DNA of 64,000 nucleotides from Trochalopteron elliotii (GCA_024734555.1 JANPWX010000544.1:299425-363424); one strand, 5' to 3'. Counted from the stretch's first letter, positions 1 through 9,778 are shown. The notes: generated from the sequence alone by a model not told the origin. Translations and numbers: made by a program.

Positions 1-1187
1 CACCAAAGGGACAGAGGAAGCTGGAATTCTCTCTGTGCAGCAGGAATTCCTGAGGGCAGCTCAGAATGGGTTCAGGTTCTCTACACTGCCATCTGCGCTG
101 AAGGCAAAGGCAGAGATGGTTTCTGATGCAGCAGAAGGTGCTTTGACCCAGTGAATGAGCTACTGAGCTTGTGGGAACTGACAGTGGTCAGGGCATGGAT
201 TCTTGAAGCCTGTGGGAGAGCCAAGTACAGAATTCTTCTGTCTGGCCTGGGAAATCATGAGGAGGAACCCAAAACAATCCATAAGCAATCCCTGTAGATC
301 TCTGACTCCTGGTGATTTTCCAGCTTGTTTACTGGTAGAGATGTTTACAAAAAGGTGGTGCCCTAAAGGACCAATCCTCTTCATTGTACCCAAACACTGT
401 ATAAAAAGAATCTGTCTTTCAGTGAACTTTGCTCTAAGCCCTCTGAAGAAATCATAGTTCTACATGTTGTTACATGAACTGTCCTGAATTGTAACAATAC
501 TGAACTCCTGAGTGCTGATGGCCAACTCAAGCAGAATATTTGGGTTCCTAAATTCTCTTTAGTTCCCTGACAAGTCATCGGAGCAAAACCATTTCACAGC
601 AATTGTGGTCCTTCAAATGGCACAGGCAAGGTTATCATCAGAATGTAGCCTGGTAATCCATGATGAGGGTCCTGCATCCTAAAGCCCCATCATTATTGAT
701 TATAACATGAGATGCTGTTCTTTAAAATCATAAAGATGACCTTTTGGCAAACTGCTGAAAGTTGGGAAGATCCCCTCCTCTCCTGGAAACACTTTGCACC
801 ATTTCTTAAAAATTAATCCCAGAACCCAAGGTGCATTTAATCATCAGAAATAGTAAACCTTTTGTTGACTCACACAAAGTGTTTATTCCCAGGAAAATAA
901 AGGCTGTGTTGTTCCAGCTCTCCTAAATGTTTGTAGAAGACAAACTCTTGCTTTGGTACCTGGTCTTTTCTGATTTCTGTCTCCTGTGAATATTTCTCCA
1001 GGTGCTTTGTTTCCTCTCAAGGTAACTCTTCAAAGCCCTGTAGAAAATCAGAAAGTCTGTGGAGCCATCTGTGCTTTGGAGCTGCCTGTGTTGCTGTCGT
1101 TGCCCACAAAGGGCTCACAGCCAGACAGTGGGGCTGCATTTCCCATCTGCTGTTTGAAGTGACCATGCTGCACTTGGTTTCTTTCAG
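1..1187. other. Intronic sequence upstream of the first visible kinase exon
   Basis: The stretch precedes the first recognisable PAK-like exon and ends in a good acceptor (ctttctttcag). It holds one solo LTR at 170-496, described separately. I see no other exon here; the CRIB/autoinhibitory part of a PAK protein would lie further upstream, outside the window. Confidence 0.5.
170..496 (+). mobile_element. Solo LTR, family A copy 1 (endogenous retrovirus)
   Basis: This 327-bp element starts TGTGGGAACTG and ends TTGTAACA. It contains a TATA box (tataaaaag near 402), as expected of an LTR promoter. It is homologous over its length to the element at 15569-16197, which lies in the opposite orientation. 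The flanks contain near-identical 9-mers (tactgagct at 161-169, tactgaact at 498-506), but they do not abut both ends as a clean 4-6 bp target duplication would. No internal retroviral genes are present. Confidence 0.75.
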
Positions 1188-1251
1188 GGGGCATTGTGAA
1201 CGAGGCGGACCCTGAGACAAAATACAGTGGGTTGGTTCAAGTTGGCCAAGG
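1188..1251 (+). CDS. PAK3L: PAK3-like exon: start of kinase domain, up to the P-loop
   Basis: The exon is 64 bp, bounded by ctttcag and gtaagt. It opens with two bases completing a codon, then encodes GIVNEADPETKYSGLVQVGQ and leaves two bases of a Gly codon. It aligns with the PAK segment IVSVGDPKKKYTRFEKIGQ, with many replacements but the same length and phases. Confidence 0.8.
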
Positions 1252-4200
1252 GTAAGTCCAGTCCCAGTTACTCCTACAAAGCCACAGGCCGGGCATTTTG
1301 CTGCTGTAATATCAAATATGAAGCTCCAAACATGATGTGGGTTTAGATCCTCCCATCTCAGTACAGATCAGAATTAATAATTGTGGTCTGAAGGTGTTGT
1401 CCAAGAAAACTCAGTGCTGGCAGTGCCTCACCTGTACAAGGAGCAGGAAAGATCTCCCATCCCTCAAACCTTTTTGCCTAAAAGAGCACCTTACCACCCC
1501 ACAGCTGTCAGATAAAAGTTCTCAATAACATTTATTTCAAATATTTTGCTCAAAAAATACTTGGTAATCCAGAGTATAACATGGTTATGAAAACCAAGCC
1601 TGGGGTTTGGTTTTCAGCAACTGAAAGAAGAGGTGAAATAATAACCTCTCACACTGTCACACAAAACTTCACCCTATGTAATCTGCAGCATGCATTCTGT
1701 GAAAAAAAAATACACACAGAGACACAAAAAGAAGGAAGAAAACCCCAGCAAGCAAGGCAAAATAGAAAAAAATAAATTTCCAGTTTTTGTAGGCACACCC
1801 TCCCCCTGCCTAAAGATCTTAGGTTTTGACGATCTGTGCTCCAGCTCTTTTTCTTCAAGTTGGGCCTCAGTTTTCCCTTGAGCACCCTGCATGACAGAGG
1901 GCTGCTGTGCTGCTGTTTGAAGAAGAGATGAACCAAGATATTTTAAAACACTTCATGCAGCGGAGATCTCCTGTCTGGGCTGGCTTTTATCCCAGCACCT
2001 AAACTGCTTCTCCCTTTTTTCACTGCTCTTTTTTTTCCAGGGGTTTCGGGACTGTTTACAAAGCCATCGACTCAGCCACAGGAGATGTGGTGAGTGCCAA
2101 CACCCCCAGCACTTTGTGCAGCTCTGCAGGGCTTTCCCCTCTGCCCTGAGCTCTGCTGGAGCTTTGGGTGCCCACCTGAGCTTTCCTGCACAGGCTGTTC
2201 CTCAAGCACAGAGCAGTGGAAGCCTACAAAACATATTTTGGACAGACTTTGTTCCTACTCAGTACCACAAAGAATGCAAGAGGGGCAGTGGTATCCTTCA
2301 GATAAGGACATAATTAAGGCTTAGAATACCAGAGAATGGGTTATTTCTTTAGAAACCCAGAAAATAATTGCAAATCTGAACTGTGATAAAGAATGCTCAT
2401 TGAAGTAGCAAAACTGAAGTTCAAGAACTTAGAAACATTGTGGAATTGTAATATTTTTTGTGTATGTAACTGCAACGATCTTTTAGGGTGGGATTTTATC
2501 CATCATGTACTCATGTGTTTGCTTTGTTATGCAACCAAGAGCAGCAGCAGTTGCTGAAATAATGGCCAAACCCCACGGAATTGCTGAAGGATTCCCAACT
2601 GTTGATCTATTTTCCTTGATCTATTTTCACAGTCACAAAATCCTGCTTGCAAAACCTGTGTGAATAATAACAGAGGTGATAAACTGGGGCCATTGAGGAG
2701 GAATGTGGGTGCAGGGTGTTGTCAGAGATCTGTGGGTGATAGTTTAGGGAAATTTTTCTAAAGTTTGGAAGGCAAAATGTCTCTGGCGAGTGGAGAAATC
2801 GGTTGTTGTCCTGTTGCTTCCTGAGCTCTGGTGTTTGACAGCTCTGGCAGTTGGCACAGCCCAGCCCCATCATTCCAAAAACACTCTCTCCATGGTCATT
2901 GTGCTCTCCTGCAGCAGAATTTCCCCAGTCCATGGTCTCCAATTTCCATTCAGGTGGCCCTGAAGAAGATACCTCTCTGCAAACGGAGCAGGAAGGAGCT
3001 GGTTGTCAACGAGATCCGGATCATGAGGGAAAACAGGCACCCCAATATTGTCAACTATATAGACAGGTGGGTGGTTCTGCTGTTGTCATGGGAGTGCTCG
3101 TTCACACACTGCAAGCCAAAGGTTAAAAACCCCTTTGGGCACTGGTAGAACATGGAGCTCTTTCTTATTTCTCTATTTATCTGCAGTGGATGGGAGCAGA
3201 TGGCCTTGGGTCTCCATAATCTTTTCTGGTGTGTGTAGTTGGAAACCCCTTCTCAAAAACCTGGATATGCTATGTCTTACTAAAACAACAACAGCCTGTC
3301 AGTTCATTACCTCTGTGTTGTTTTGGGGTTTGTTTTTTTCAAGTTGATCCTATTTTCTATGCCTTAACAACAAGTGCTGATAAACCATCATAGAAATTAC
3401 CTCCCTTGAGCTGTTCCCACCATTTTCCATTGCTGTGGAGGCCAGGAAGACTAAATTCTCATTTGCAGAACCACATAATTTACCAGTTTTTAAATAGTTT
3501 TTCCTGTTCCTGACTGTATTTTATACACTGTTTTCCAAATGATTGGCCAGCATCTCTCTCAGTGGTGCAGAGCCTCCTCCCATGGATAACTCTGGAGTTG
3601 TGTTGCCTTGCTCCTGGAGTGAATGGTAAAATTGAAAAGATAATTATCTCATTACTCAGTTGATGGCAAGTGTCCTGGTTCCAGATTGATCTCTGCTGTT
3701 ACTAAACTGCATTTTCTCATTTGCCATCTAAGGCAAATCTCCTTTTTCATGGATTTGCCTTTCTCATTTAGACTGCTCAGATGCCAAATACTCTGTAGCC
3801 TACAAGGAACGTCTCCATTTCATTCTGTCTCCATTCCCAAATGACCTGGAGACAAAACTCCCCTGCAGCCTTTTCCACCAGGCAATTTAGCTGTGCACCT
3901 TCATCTCCTTGCCTTTGTTTTCTTCTCTCAGCTACCTGGTGCACGAAGACCTGTGGCTCGTGATGGAGTATGTGGATGGAAGCACTTTAACCAGTGTTCT
4001 CATCCGAGTCTTTATAGAGGAAAGAATAATAGCTGCCATCAGCAAGGAGGTGAGGGACCCTGCTTGTGCTTCCAGTGGCTTGGGCAGGGTGGGATAGGAG
4101 TGACCTCGTGTTCAGAGCTTTGTTTCAGTGCTGCCATTATGAAATGTAAAATAAAAGGGCATCTACGTGAGCCTCCTGCCAGTGCAACTGCATTTCTTAT

Positions 4201-5958
4201 ACTCTGTTATTATACTCTTTTGTCATACTCTCTTTTTTAATTTATTTAACATTCTAAACTTTGCTTCTTTAAATTGGAGCATGTCTGCACTGCATTCTTG
4301 GCCTGTTAAAGCAAACATGCTGGTGGGAGAATTTTAAACTAACAGCAAATTAAAATAGAGCCTCATTTCTCACAGCCCTCAGCTTAAAAGGAGACCGTTG
4401 CACCCCAAATGATGTTTGCTTCTGAGAAGTGACTAATGTGCTACTGGCTGTTGAGGCCAACATAAAACCTTTGTCATGCAGCCTCCCACACAAAATTAAN
4501 NNNNNNNNNCCAAACTGTTGAAAAGTTTCCCTTGAGAAGAGCTAGCTCTTCTCAAGATCAGAAACTATCAAGTCCACATTTCACCACCCCTAGCATAAAC
4601 AATTTCTCCCTTAGACCTAACCTGAATCTCTCCTCTTTTTCTTTAAAACCATTACCCTTTTTGTGAGAACTAAAAAAGCAGAAGACTTTCACAGCATTGC
4701 AATAAGCTTAAAGGTTTGAAACAGAGTGGAATTTTAAGCCTTGAAATATTTAGAGCATAGAAAGTTTTTGAGCTGCAAAAAATATAGAACAAAAAACTAT
4801 TGCATGCTGTAAGGTGTATGTGTAGTGTTTAGTAATTAGTTTAAGTAGATGCTTGTAAGCTTTTAGCACCAGCCTATTGGCTAAAAAACTTTTAAAAGGT
4901 CTTGTAACAAAGCTAATTTTGACTTCTGTTGTTGCATCATGAGTTTTACCACCTTTTATGTCTCTGCCTTCACTGAGACTGATAATGAAATAAAAAACTG
5001 TGAAACACCTCTCAGTCACCCCAACTAATCACCATTATTAGTGATTAGATCCAACTCTTTGTCTCTTTGCAACAGGCCCTACTAAAAATGGGTCCCCTTG
5101 AGGTTTTGAAAGGCTGCAATAAACTCTCCCTGGGGCCTTCTCTTCTCCAGGCTAAACAATCCCAGTTCTCTTGGCTTTTCCTCAGAGGAAAGGTGTTCCA
5201 TCCACCCTCTGATCATCTCTGTGTTGTATTTTGGGAGTGCACTCAGTTTTAGCTGGTGGCAAGAGAGCTGCAGTAGGATGGTGCCAGGTACAGGGGCCCA
5301 AAGTGGTGTTGGTGGAAGAGGAACTCACTCAGTCCCAGCCCAGCAGTCAGAGATTTGGTTGTTCTTGTCTTGGTGCTGAAAACCTGCACCTAGTGTTCTT
5401 CAGGACAGCACAGGCCTAAATCCTGATGGGATCAACATTTCTTGGAGGTGCTGGAGTTCCCTGAGGAACAGCTTGCACTCATCTTTTCTGACAACAAAAG
5501 TAGCCCCCACCTTTAGAAAAAAGGAGCCTAAGTGAGTGTCCTTTGAGTTTCCTGAAATGAAAAAAGCCCTGAGGCAGCACCAGAGTGCTGGCAGGGCCAA
5601 AATCCCAGCAAGCTGAAGACACCTTGATAAATTAATTAATTAATGGGATTACTGGGCCATGTTTGCCTCTGACAGCAAGGTCCTGAATATTACGGCTGAG
5701 GTGGAGATGGTCCCCTCAGTCCTATTTATGTGCATTTCTGGTAAGCAGAGGAATCCTGCTTCCTCTTGTGAGAAACTGGGTTTGAAGATTAACAGTTCCT
5801 TTCTTTCTATTTTTTTCCCCTTTGGGCAGCATCCATTTTTAAAAACAGCTGTGAGTCTCTCTGTCCTGCCTGAAATGATCCGCGTCGCCAGGAGAATCTG
5901 CCACGCCGTGGAAACACTTCACACCAACACTGCCAGCACAGAGCAAAACCAGCAATAA
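1188..5958 (+). CDS. PAK3L: PAK3-like p21-activated kinase, 3' part; catalytic-core exons not visible (partial or pseudogene)
   Basis: Five exons are seen: 1188-1251, 2041-2089, 2954-3066, 3932-4049 and 5830-5958. The first four splice in phase and match the PAK kinase N-lobe: P-loop VGQGGFGTVYKAID, VALKK with the ATP-binding Lys, NEIRIMRENRHPNIVNYID with the alpha-C Glu, and hinge LWLVMEYVDGSTL. The last exon opens with HPFLK, where PAK C-termini end the kinase domain. Exon boundaries fall exactly where they do in vertebrate PAK1/2/3. Exons for the catalytic loop (HRD), DFG and APE are absent between 4050 and 5829; an N-gap lies at 4500-4509. The sequence is much more diverged than true bird PAK3, which is nearly invariant, so I read it as a member of the fast-evolving songbird PAK3-like family (from memory, described in zebra finch about 2010). 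It could be a pseudogene, or exons may be lost in the assembly. It lies convergent to CAPN6, the same arrangement as human PAK3-CAPN6. Confidence 0.75.
2041..2089 (+). CDS. PAK3L: PAK3-like exon: glycine-rich loop
   Basis: The exon is 49 bp, with acceptor ttttttttccag and donor gtgagt. It completes the Gly codon and encodes GFGTVYKAIDSATGDV. Canonical PAK has ASGTVYTALDIATGQE here; the bird sequence has the more usual GxGxFG form of the nucleotide-binding loop. Confidence 0.85.
2954..3066 (+). CDS. PAK3L: PAK3-like exon: beta-3 lysine and alpha-C helix
   Basis: The exon is 113 bp, with acceptor ccattcag and donor gtgggt. It encodes 37 residues from VALKKIP to NIVNYID plus two bases (AG) that become Ser with the next exon. 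The Lys of VALKK and the Glu of NEI are the conserved salt-bridge pair. Reading frame and exon length equal those of PAK paralogues. Confidence 0.87.
3932..4049 (+). CDS. PAK3L: PAK3-like exon: hinge region
   Basis: The exon is 118 bp, with acceptor cttctctcag and donor gtgagg. It encodes 39 residues starting YLVHEDLWLVMEYVDG and ending AAISKE, aligned residue for residue with YLVGDELWVVMEYLAGG...AAVCRE of canonical PAK. The next expected exon, carrying the HRDIKSDN catalytic loop, is not found downstream. Confidence 0.87.
4500..4509. other. Assembly gap (10 N) inside an LTR
   Basis: Ten undetermined bases. The sequence immediately to the right (4510-4577) is the last ~68 bp of the family D LTR seen whole at 25349-25646, but the left part of that LTR is absent before the gap. 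The gap therefore probably hides at least ~230 bp and its drawn size is nominal. Confidence 0.8.
4510..4577 (-). mobile_element. Truncated LTR, family D (right end only)
   Basis: Contains gttgaaaagtttccctt and ends agtccaca, matching the right ends of the copies at 25349-25646 and 32659-32957. It is cut off by the N gap. Confidence 0.75.
4590..5240 (-). mobile_element. CR1 LINE fragment split by an LTR
   Basis: CR1 sequence in antisense orientation appears at about 4590-4661 (ttaaaaccattaccc) and resumes at 5055-5240 (caacaggccctactaaa ... cttctcttctccaggct). The interruption is the LTR at 4662-5054. The two pieces are contiguous in the CR1 consensus as I know it, giving a clear insertion order: CR1 first, LTR later. 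Confidence 0.75.
4662..5054 (+). mobile_element. LTR, family E copy 1, nested in CR1
   Basis: Starts TGTGAGAAC and carries a TATA-like cttttaaaagg and an aaataaaa polyadenylation signal on the plus strand. It is flanked by CCCTTT (4656-4661) and CTCTTT (5055-5060), a plausible 6-bp target duplication with one change. A similar LTR is at about 23989-24475. Confidence 0.55.
5241..5829 (+). other. Intron of the PAK3-like gene, nothing recognised
   Basis: No kinase exon is recognisable. The stretch ends with a pyrimidine-rich acceptor (ttttttcccctttgggcag) for the last exon. A small ttaa repeat lies near 5630. Confidence 0.4.
5830..5958 (+). CDS. PAK3L: PAK3-like terminal exon
   Basis: Acceptor tttgggcag, then HPFLKTAVSLSVLPEMIR and a tail ending TEQNQQ before TAA at 5956-5958. 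HPFLK is the hallmark end of the PAK kinase domain (HPFLKLAKPLSSL in PAK3). The tail after RRICHAV has no counterpart in PAK3, whose protein ends about ten residues after that point, so the C-terminus is extended or drifted. Confidence 0.8.
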   Translation, partial: HPFLKTAVSLSVLPEMIRVARRICHAVETLHTNTASTEQNQQ

Positions 5959-5959
5959 A
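5954..5959 (+). promoter_or_regulatory. AATAAA overlapping the PAK3-like stop codon
   Basis: The hexamer AATAAA spans the TAA stop (5956-5958). If used, it would leave a 3' UTR of only about 10-30 nt. No stronger signal is obvious before the AT-rich microsatellite. Confidence 0.4.
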
Positions 5960-6420
5960 ACTCTCACTCCTCCTCTGGGAGATCTGCTCCCCTTCTCACT
6001 CAATGGTTCTGTTCACTGCTCAATTGTTGGTTGTTTCTTAAAGATGGGAAGTCCCAGTTGTGGGGGTTTTGATGTGGTTTGGAAATGGGGAATCCTTCAT
6101 TCATCAGCTGCACCCCACGCTGCCTCTGCAATGCCCGTGGGCTGGGTTTTGCCCAGTCATGGCACTTCTGGATGAGGAAGAAAGTGCAGTTGCATTTCCA
6201 GCCAAAAACAAGTGAGGAATGGGGCAGCCAAAGCATCCTGCTGGATACACACAGTCAGCTGGGACTGTGGAGTGTTCACAGAATTCCCTGTCCTCCCTCC
6301 ACCTCGCTGAACACATCGACACAAAAAATATATCATGTATAGATATTACAGACAAAGATATGGATCTAACATGGATTACTAAATGAGGAGTGTGCAAATG
6401 TACATAGACACACAATAATT

Positions 6421-6870
6421 ATGTATGTATGTATATGTGTATACATATATATGTATGTATACATATATATGTTTATATATGTGTATGATTATTATAGGTA
6501 TAAATATTTATAGAACATATATTATTATTATTATTATAGTACTCTATATATGTTTTTATGTACTTATAATTATATGTACAGATAGTGTGTTACAGAGCTA
6601 TAGACATACATTTACTGTGTACCTTATATTGTACCTTATGCACAAGCCCTCCATAACTCTCCTGCACTATATATACAATGCTACTTATATATAAAAGTAT
6701 ATAAAAATATATGAAAATATATAATATATATTTATATTTTTAGATAAACACATATAAAAATATATATAATATATATAGGGTATGTGCATATATAGTGTGT
6801 GTGTATACATAATGTGCATATATATATATATATAAAAATTTTTTTATATACAGTCAGAGGAACTTCTATA
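6421..6870. repeat. AT-rich TATG/TA microsatellite tract
   Basis: About 450 bp of imperfect tatg, ta and tatata runs with short interruptions. Small reading frames in it are composition artefacts. It lies between the convergent PAK3-like and CAPN6 genes. Confidence 0.85.
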
Positions 6871-6954
6871 ACTGTTACCCTGTGCATAGAGAGATCTAAT
6901 AGCGTGTATAGGATAATGTGTGCCATTCTCTATAAATCAAACCCCGTTTTTATC

Positions 6955-7066
6955 CGGGCGTGTTGCCCCCGGCCGCGGGCAGGTGTCGGTACCTGGCCGC
7001 GGTCACACCTGTGTGGGTGGACACCGAGCGCCCTCTCGCGGCCGCCGCCGCCGCAGAAATCGCTAA
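6955..7066. promoter_or_regulatory. Dense CpG block between convergent genes
   Basis: About 110 bp with roughly 18 CpG dinucleotides, including two ggccgcgg direct repeats, an inverted caggt/acctg pair and a gccgccgccgcc run. The flanks are AT-rich on one side and a T16 run on the other. It is too short for a classical CpG island, but it is sharply delimited and includes a CTCF-like motif. Confidence 0.5.
7028..7041 (-). promoter_or_regulatory. CTCF-like motif
   Basis: On the minus strand the sequence is CCGCGAGAGGGCGC, matching 12 of 14 positions of the vertebrate core CCASYAGRKGGCRS. Its position between two tail-to-tail genes suits a boundary element, but only the motif match is seen. Confidence 0.4.
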
Positions 7067-7101
7067 AATTGTAAGGTTTTTTTTTTTTTTTTCTGTAAAA
7101 T

Positions 7102-7107
7102 TTTATT
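7102..7107 (-). promoter_or_regulatory. CAPN6: Candidate CAPN6 polyadenylation signal
   Basis: AATAAA on the minus strand, 2.5 kb downstream of the CAPN6 stop, followed nine bases later by a genomic run of 16 A (7077-7092). No other AATAAA was found on this strand between here and 9595; an ATTAAA variant lies near 9114. The distal site fits a long 3' UTR. Confidence 0.5.
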
Positions 7108-9595
7108 TAGGTCACTTCGTATTGAAAAGTTACAAAAAGTTGCAATGAAACATTTTACACCACCTGTTTGCATTTCTGAGGTGGCTCGAGTGTGTACATA
7201 GATGCAGCCCTCCCCCCCTCCCAAAAAAACCAACCCCAACATGTTTCCCCACACGGTGGTATTAATTGTTAAAAAATTAACAGTTTTAACGAACAATGTT
7301 AGGAGCAGGCAGCAGCACAAGCCCCTGTCAGCCTGGGAAGGCAGAAGCATCTGGAAACCAGCAGAGCCAGCTGTGTTCCCAGGCTGGATCAGCTCCTCCT
7401 GATGGGAAAACCAAAGAGTTCCCCAAAAATAATCCCTGCAGAGGTCCAGACATCCTGCTGAGCCTCCCACAGCTCCCAGCACTGCCAGTCCCTCAGGGCA
7501 GCACTGGCCAGCAGTGCCTGTCCCCATGCCACAGGGACAAACTGGGGGATGAGCAAGGCCTAAAATCACCATGTCTGTGCTCCCCACCCTGACTTCCCAC
7601 TTTGCCAGGCTGTACATGCCCAGGAACTGCTGGTCACACTCCCTCTGTCCCACTGATGCTGGGGACAAGGCTTCACAGAGGCTGGGACAGGGTGGTGATA
7701 CTGGGACTGGGGGCCAGGGCTGTGGGGCTCCAAGGAAAGAGCCAAGGGAGCTGGAGCTGAGGTGGCTTTGTGCCCTCAGGAGCTTTCTCAGCCAAATCGT
7801 GGGGCAGGGGGGCACAAACCTCTGGTGCCATCTCGGAGTGGAGCTTTTTTCAGGCTAAATACTGACCCTTGAGCAGGTCTAGCCCAGGGAATGGCCCCAT
7901 CCCACAGGGAACACTGCAGGGATCCCACAGCCTGGAACAGCATGTGAGGAAAAGCAAAGAAAACAGGTCTCAGTGCAGGACTAGGGCAGCCCTGACATTT
8001 GCAGTTCTCCTTGTCCAAGCTCTGGTCTGCATGAGACAGTTTATGTTTTAAAGAGATAGTTCTCAGTTTACAAACATTTGTGAGAGTAAGCAGCCCTGAA
8101 GCCCCGAGCTTGCAGAGAATGTCAGTTGCCTGTGGGGCGTGTAGTTCACACCTCTGACAAGATCTCTGCTGTGCCAAAGGCCTGAGACCAAGCTGTCTGA
8201 AAAGGGCTGGATTTAGGTCCTTGGTACATGTAGCAAAGCTGGCACTGCAGCATCTTTCTCAGCCCCACAGTCCATCACGTCAGAGAAAGCATTTTCCTAC
8301 CACAGCAATGATCCTTTTGGAGCCCTGAGGAGATTTCAAAGCCTTTTGTGAAAACATTAACTCTGTCAAGGGCCATTTCATGAATTGTAAAAATCGCACA
8401 GTGTGGCTGAAGTGGCTACGAGGCACATAGAAATCCCAATTTCCTGGCTGTAAAAAAAAAAAAAAAATAGGCAGAACAGTCCTTCAGCTTCACTTCAGCA
8501 CCCAGAATCTGCAGCTGTGTAAAATCCATTTGTGAGTGTCTGGCACAGAGAGCCCCGTGCAGTGCCAGGGTCACTGCCCAGCCTACCCACCCCAGACAGC
8601 TGCTGAGGGAACCCTGCCATGGGCTGCAGGGGAAGGGAGGAGCTGGCACCAGGCCCCTGCTGTCAGGGAAATGTGAAATAACACCCATCCCCCATGGTAC
8701 CCAAGTGAAACTCCATCAAAAATCAACCGTGCCAGCAATAAATGACTGCAAAATTTGGAGAGTGAGCCCTGACACCTGCCAGAGAACGGCACCCTGCTTT
8801 TACAAACCCACCCTTTTCCTGAGCTCATTTTCCCCTCCTTCAGGCTGGTGCTACATCTACCAAAACAAGAGGGCTGTTATTCCATTTTTGAGCATTATGT
8901 GGCTTAAACAAAGCAAGGAGGCTCCCATTACTGAATCTGTGCTCTGAGCAAAGCCACAGCTGAACTGTGAGGTGCCCTTGGACAGAGATACCAAACTGTG
9001 AGTCACCAGCTCGAGGTGGAGAAGAGAAGAACCAGAAAGTCAATCTGAGAGCCTTTTGGGTGGACAAATTTGCTGTGGTATTCAAACAGGCACTGCAGGA
9101 TCTGCCCCTCTGCTTTAATGTGTCCTGGCAAGACTGGTCTTAAGGCCACAAGCTATGACTGAGCTCCTCGAATTTTCAGCAAGGTACAGAAACACCTAAT
9201 CTGTAGTGAAATTCATCAAGAAATTTATATGGGGGGGGGGGGGAATAATCCCCATGAATCTCCCTTGTACTTGCCAATCCCCAAACTGCAGGTGGGTGCC
9301 CGATGGAGCTGCAGCCGTTCCTGCCTGCATCCCCACCGATGCTGCTGGAAAAGATGCTCACACCCTCACCAACTCATCTGCCAGCATTTCCCTCTCCTCC
9401 GGCATGAGCCGCATCACGAGCACAGACACCTATAAATATGCATTTCCCCCCTCTCCCAGCGCCTCTCCGCCCATCACCAATGATAACACGAAGAGTTGTA
9501 GGGCTTTTTTTTCCCCCCCACCCTTTTTAAAGCGATTATGCTGATGCGCGCCCCGCGCTGCCGGGAGGTGACAGCTCCGCGCGGCTCGGCGGCGC
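7108..9595 (-). other. CAPN6: Probable CAPN6 3' untranslated region
   Basis: Sequence between the CAPN6 stop and the AATAAA at 7102. No protein family is recognised in it. It includes a run of 12-13 G at about 9230-9242 on the plus strand (C run in the transcript) and an ATTAAA at about 9114 that could give a short 3' UTR. The extent is inferred, not shown by transcripts. Confidence 0.5.
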
Positions 9596-9778
9596 TCAGA
9601 GCTCGGCGAGGTCGTCGCTGCTCAGCACGGTGACACTGATGTGACCCGGCAGCTCGGCCGCTTCCCCGCCGCCCCTGCCCCGCAGCCGCAGCCGCTGCCG
9701 CTGCCGGGGCTCGCCGGGGGACGCCGCCAGCACCGCCTGCCCCAGGAACCCGTCACGGAGGAGGTTGTTGTGCCAGAC
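9596..9778 (-). CDS. CAPN6: CAPN6 terminal coding exon, unusually GC-rich
   Basis: 183 bp: [20 protein letters not shown], a low-complexity stretch [19 protein letters not shown], then [17 protein letters not shown] and TGA at 9598-9596. Acceptor tcctcggcag. The Arg/Gly-rich stretch replaces the conserved DPSDCRDLKSLYLRKKGG segment of human CAPN6 at similar length, so the frame is kept but the loop composition has drifted. Confidence 0.93.
   Translation of the reverse strand, partial: VWHNNLLRDGFLGQAVLAASPGEPRQRQRLRLRGRGGGEAAELPGHISVTVLSSDDLAEL

Noticed and set aside
170..506. tactgagct / tactgaact as target duplication of the LTR
   Set aside because: Nine bases is longer than the usual 4-6, one base is offset and one mismatched; treated as possibly coincidental.
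4050..5829. Search for the missing PAK exons (HRD, DFG, APE)
   Set aside because: Reading all plus frames gave only CR1, LTR and unrecognised sequence; no kinase motif found, so none is annotated.
7063..7815. 250-residue open frame on minus
   Set aside because: Lies in the inferred CAPN6 3' UTR, resembles no family I know, and ends in a translated A-run; long only because the region is GC-rich.
9432..9439. TATAAATA on plus near the end of CAPN6 as a promoter
   Set aside because: No downstream gene on that strand in the window; a lone TATA-like string is expected by chance.
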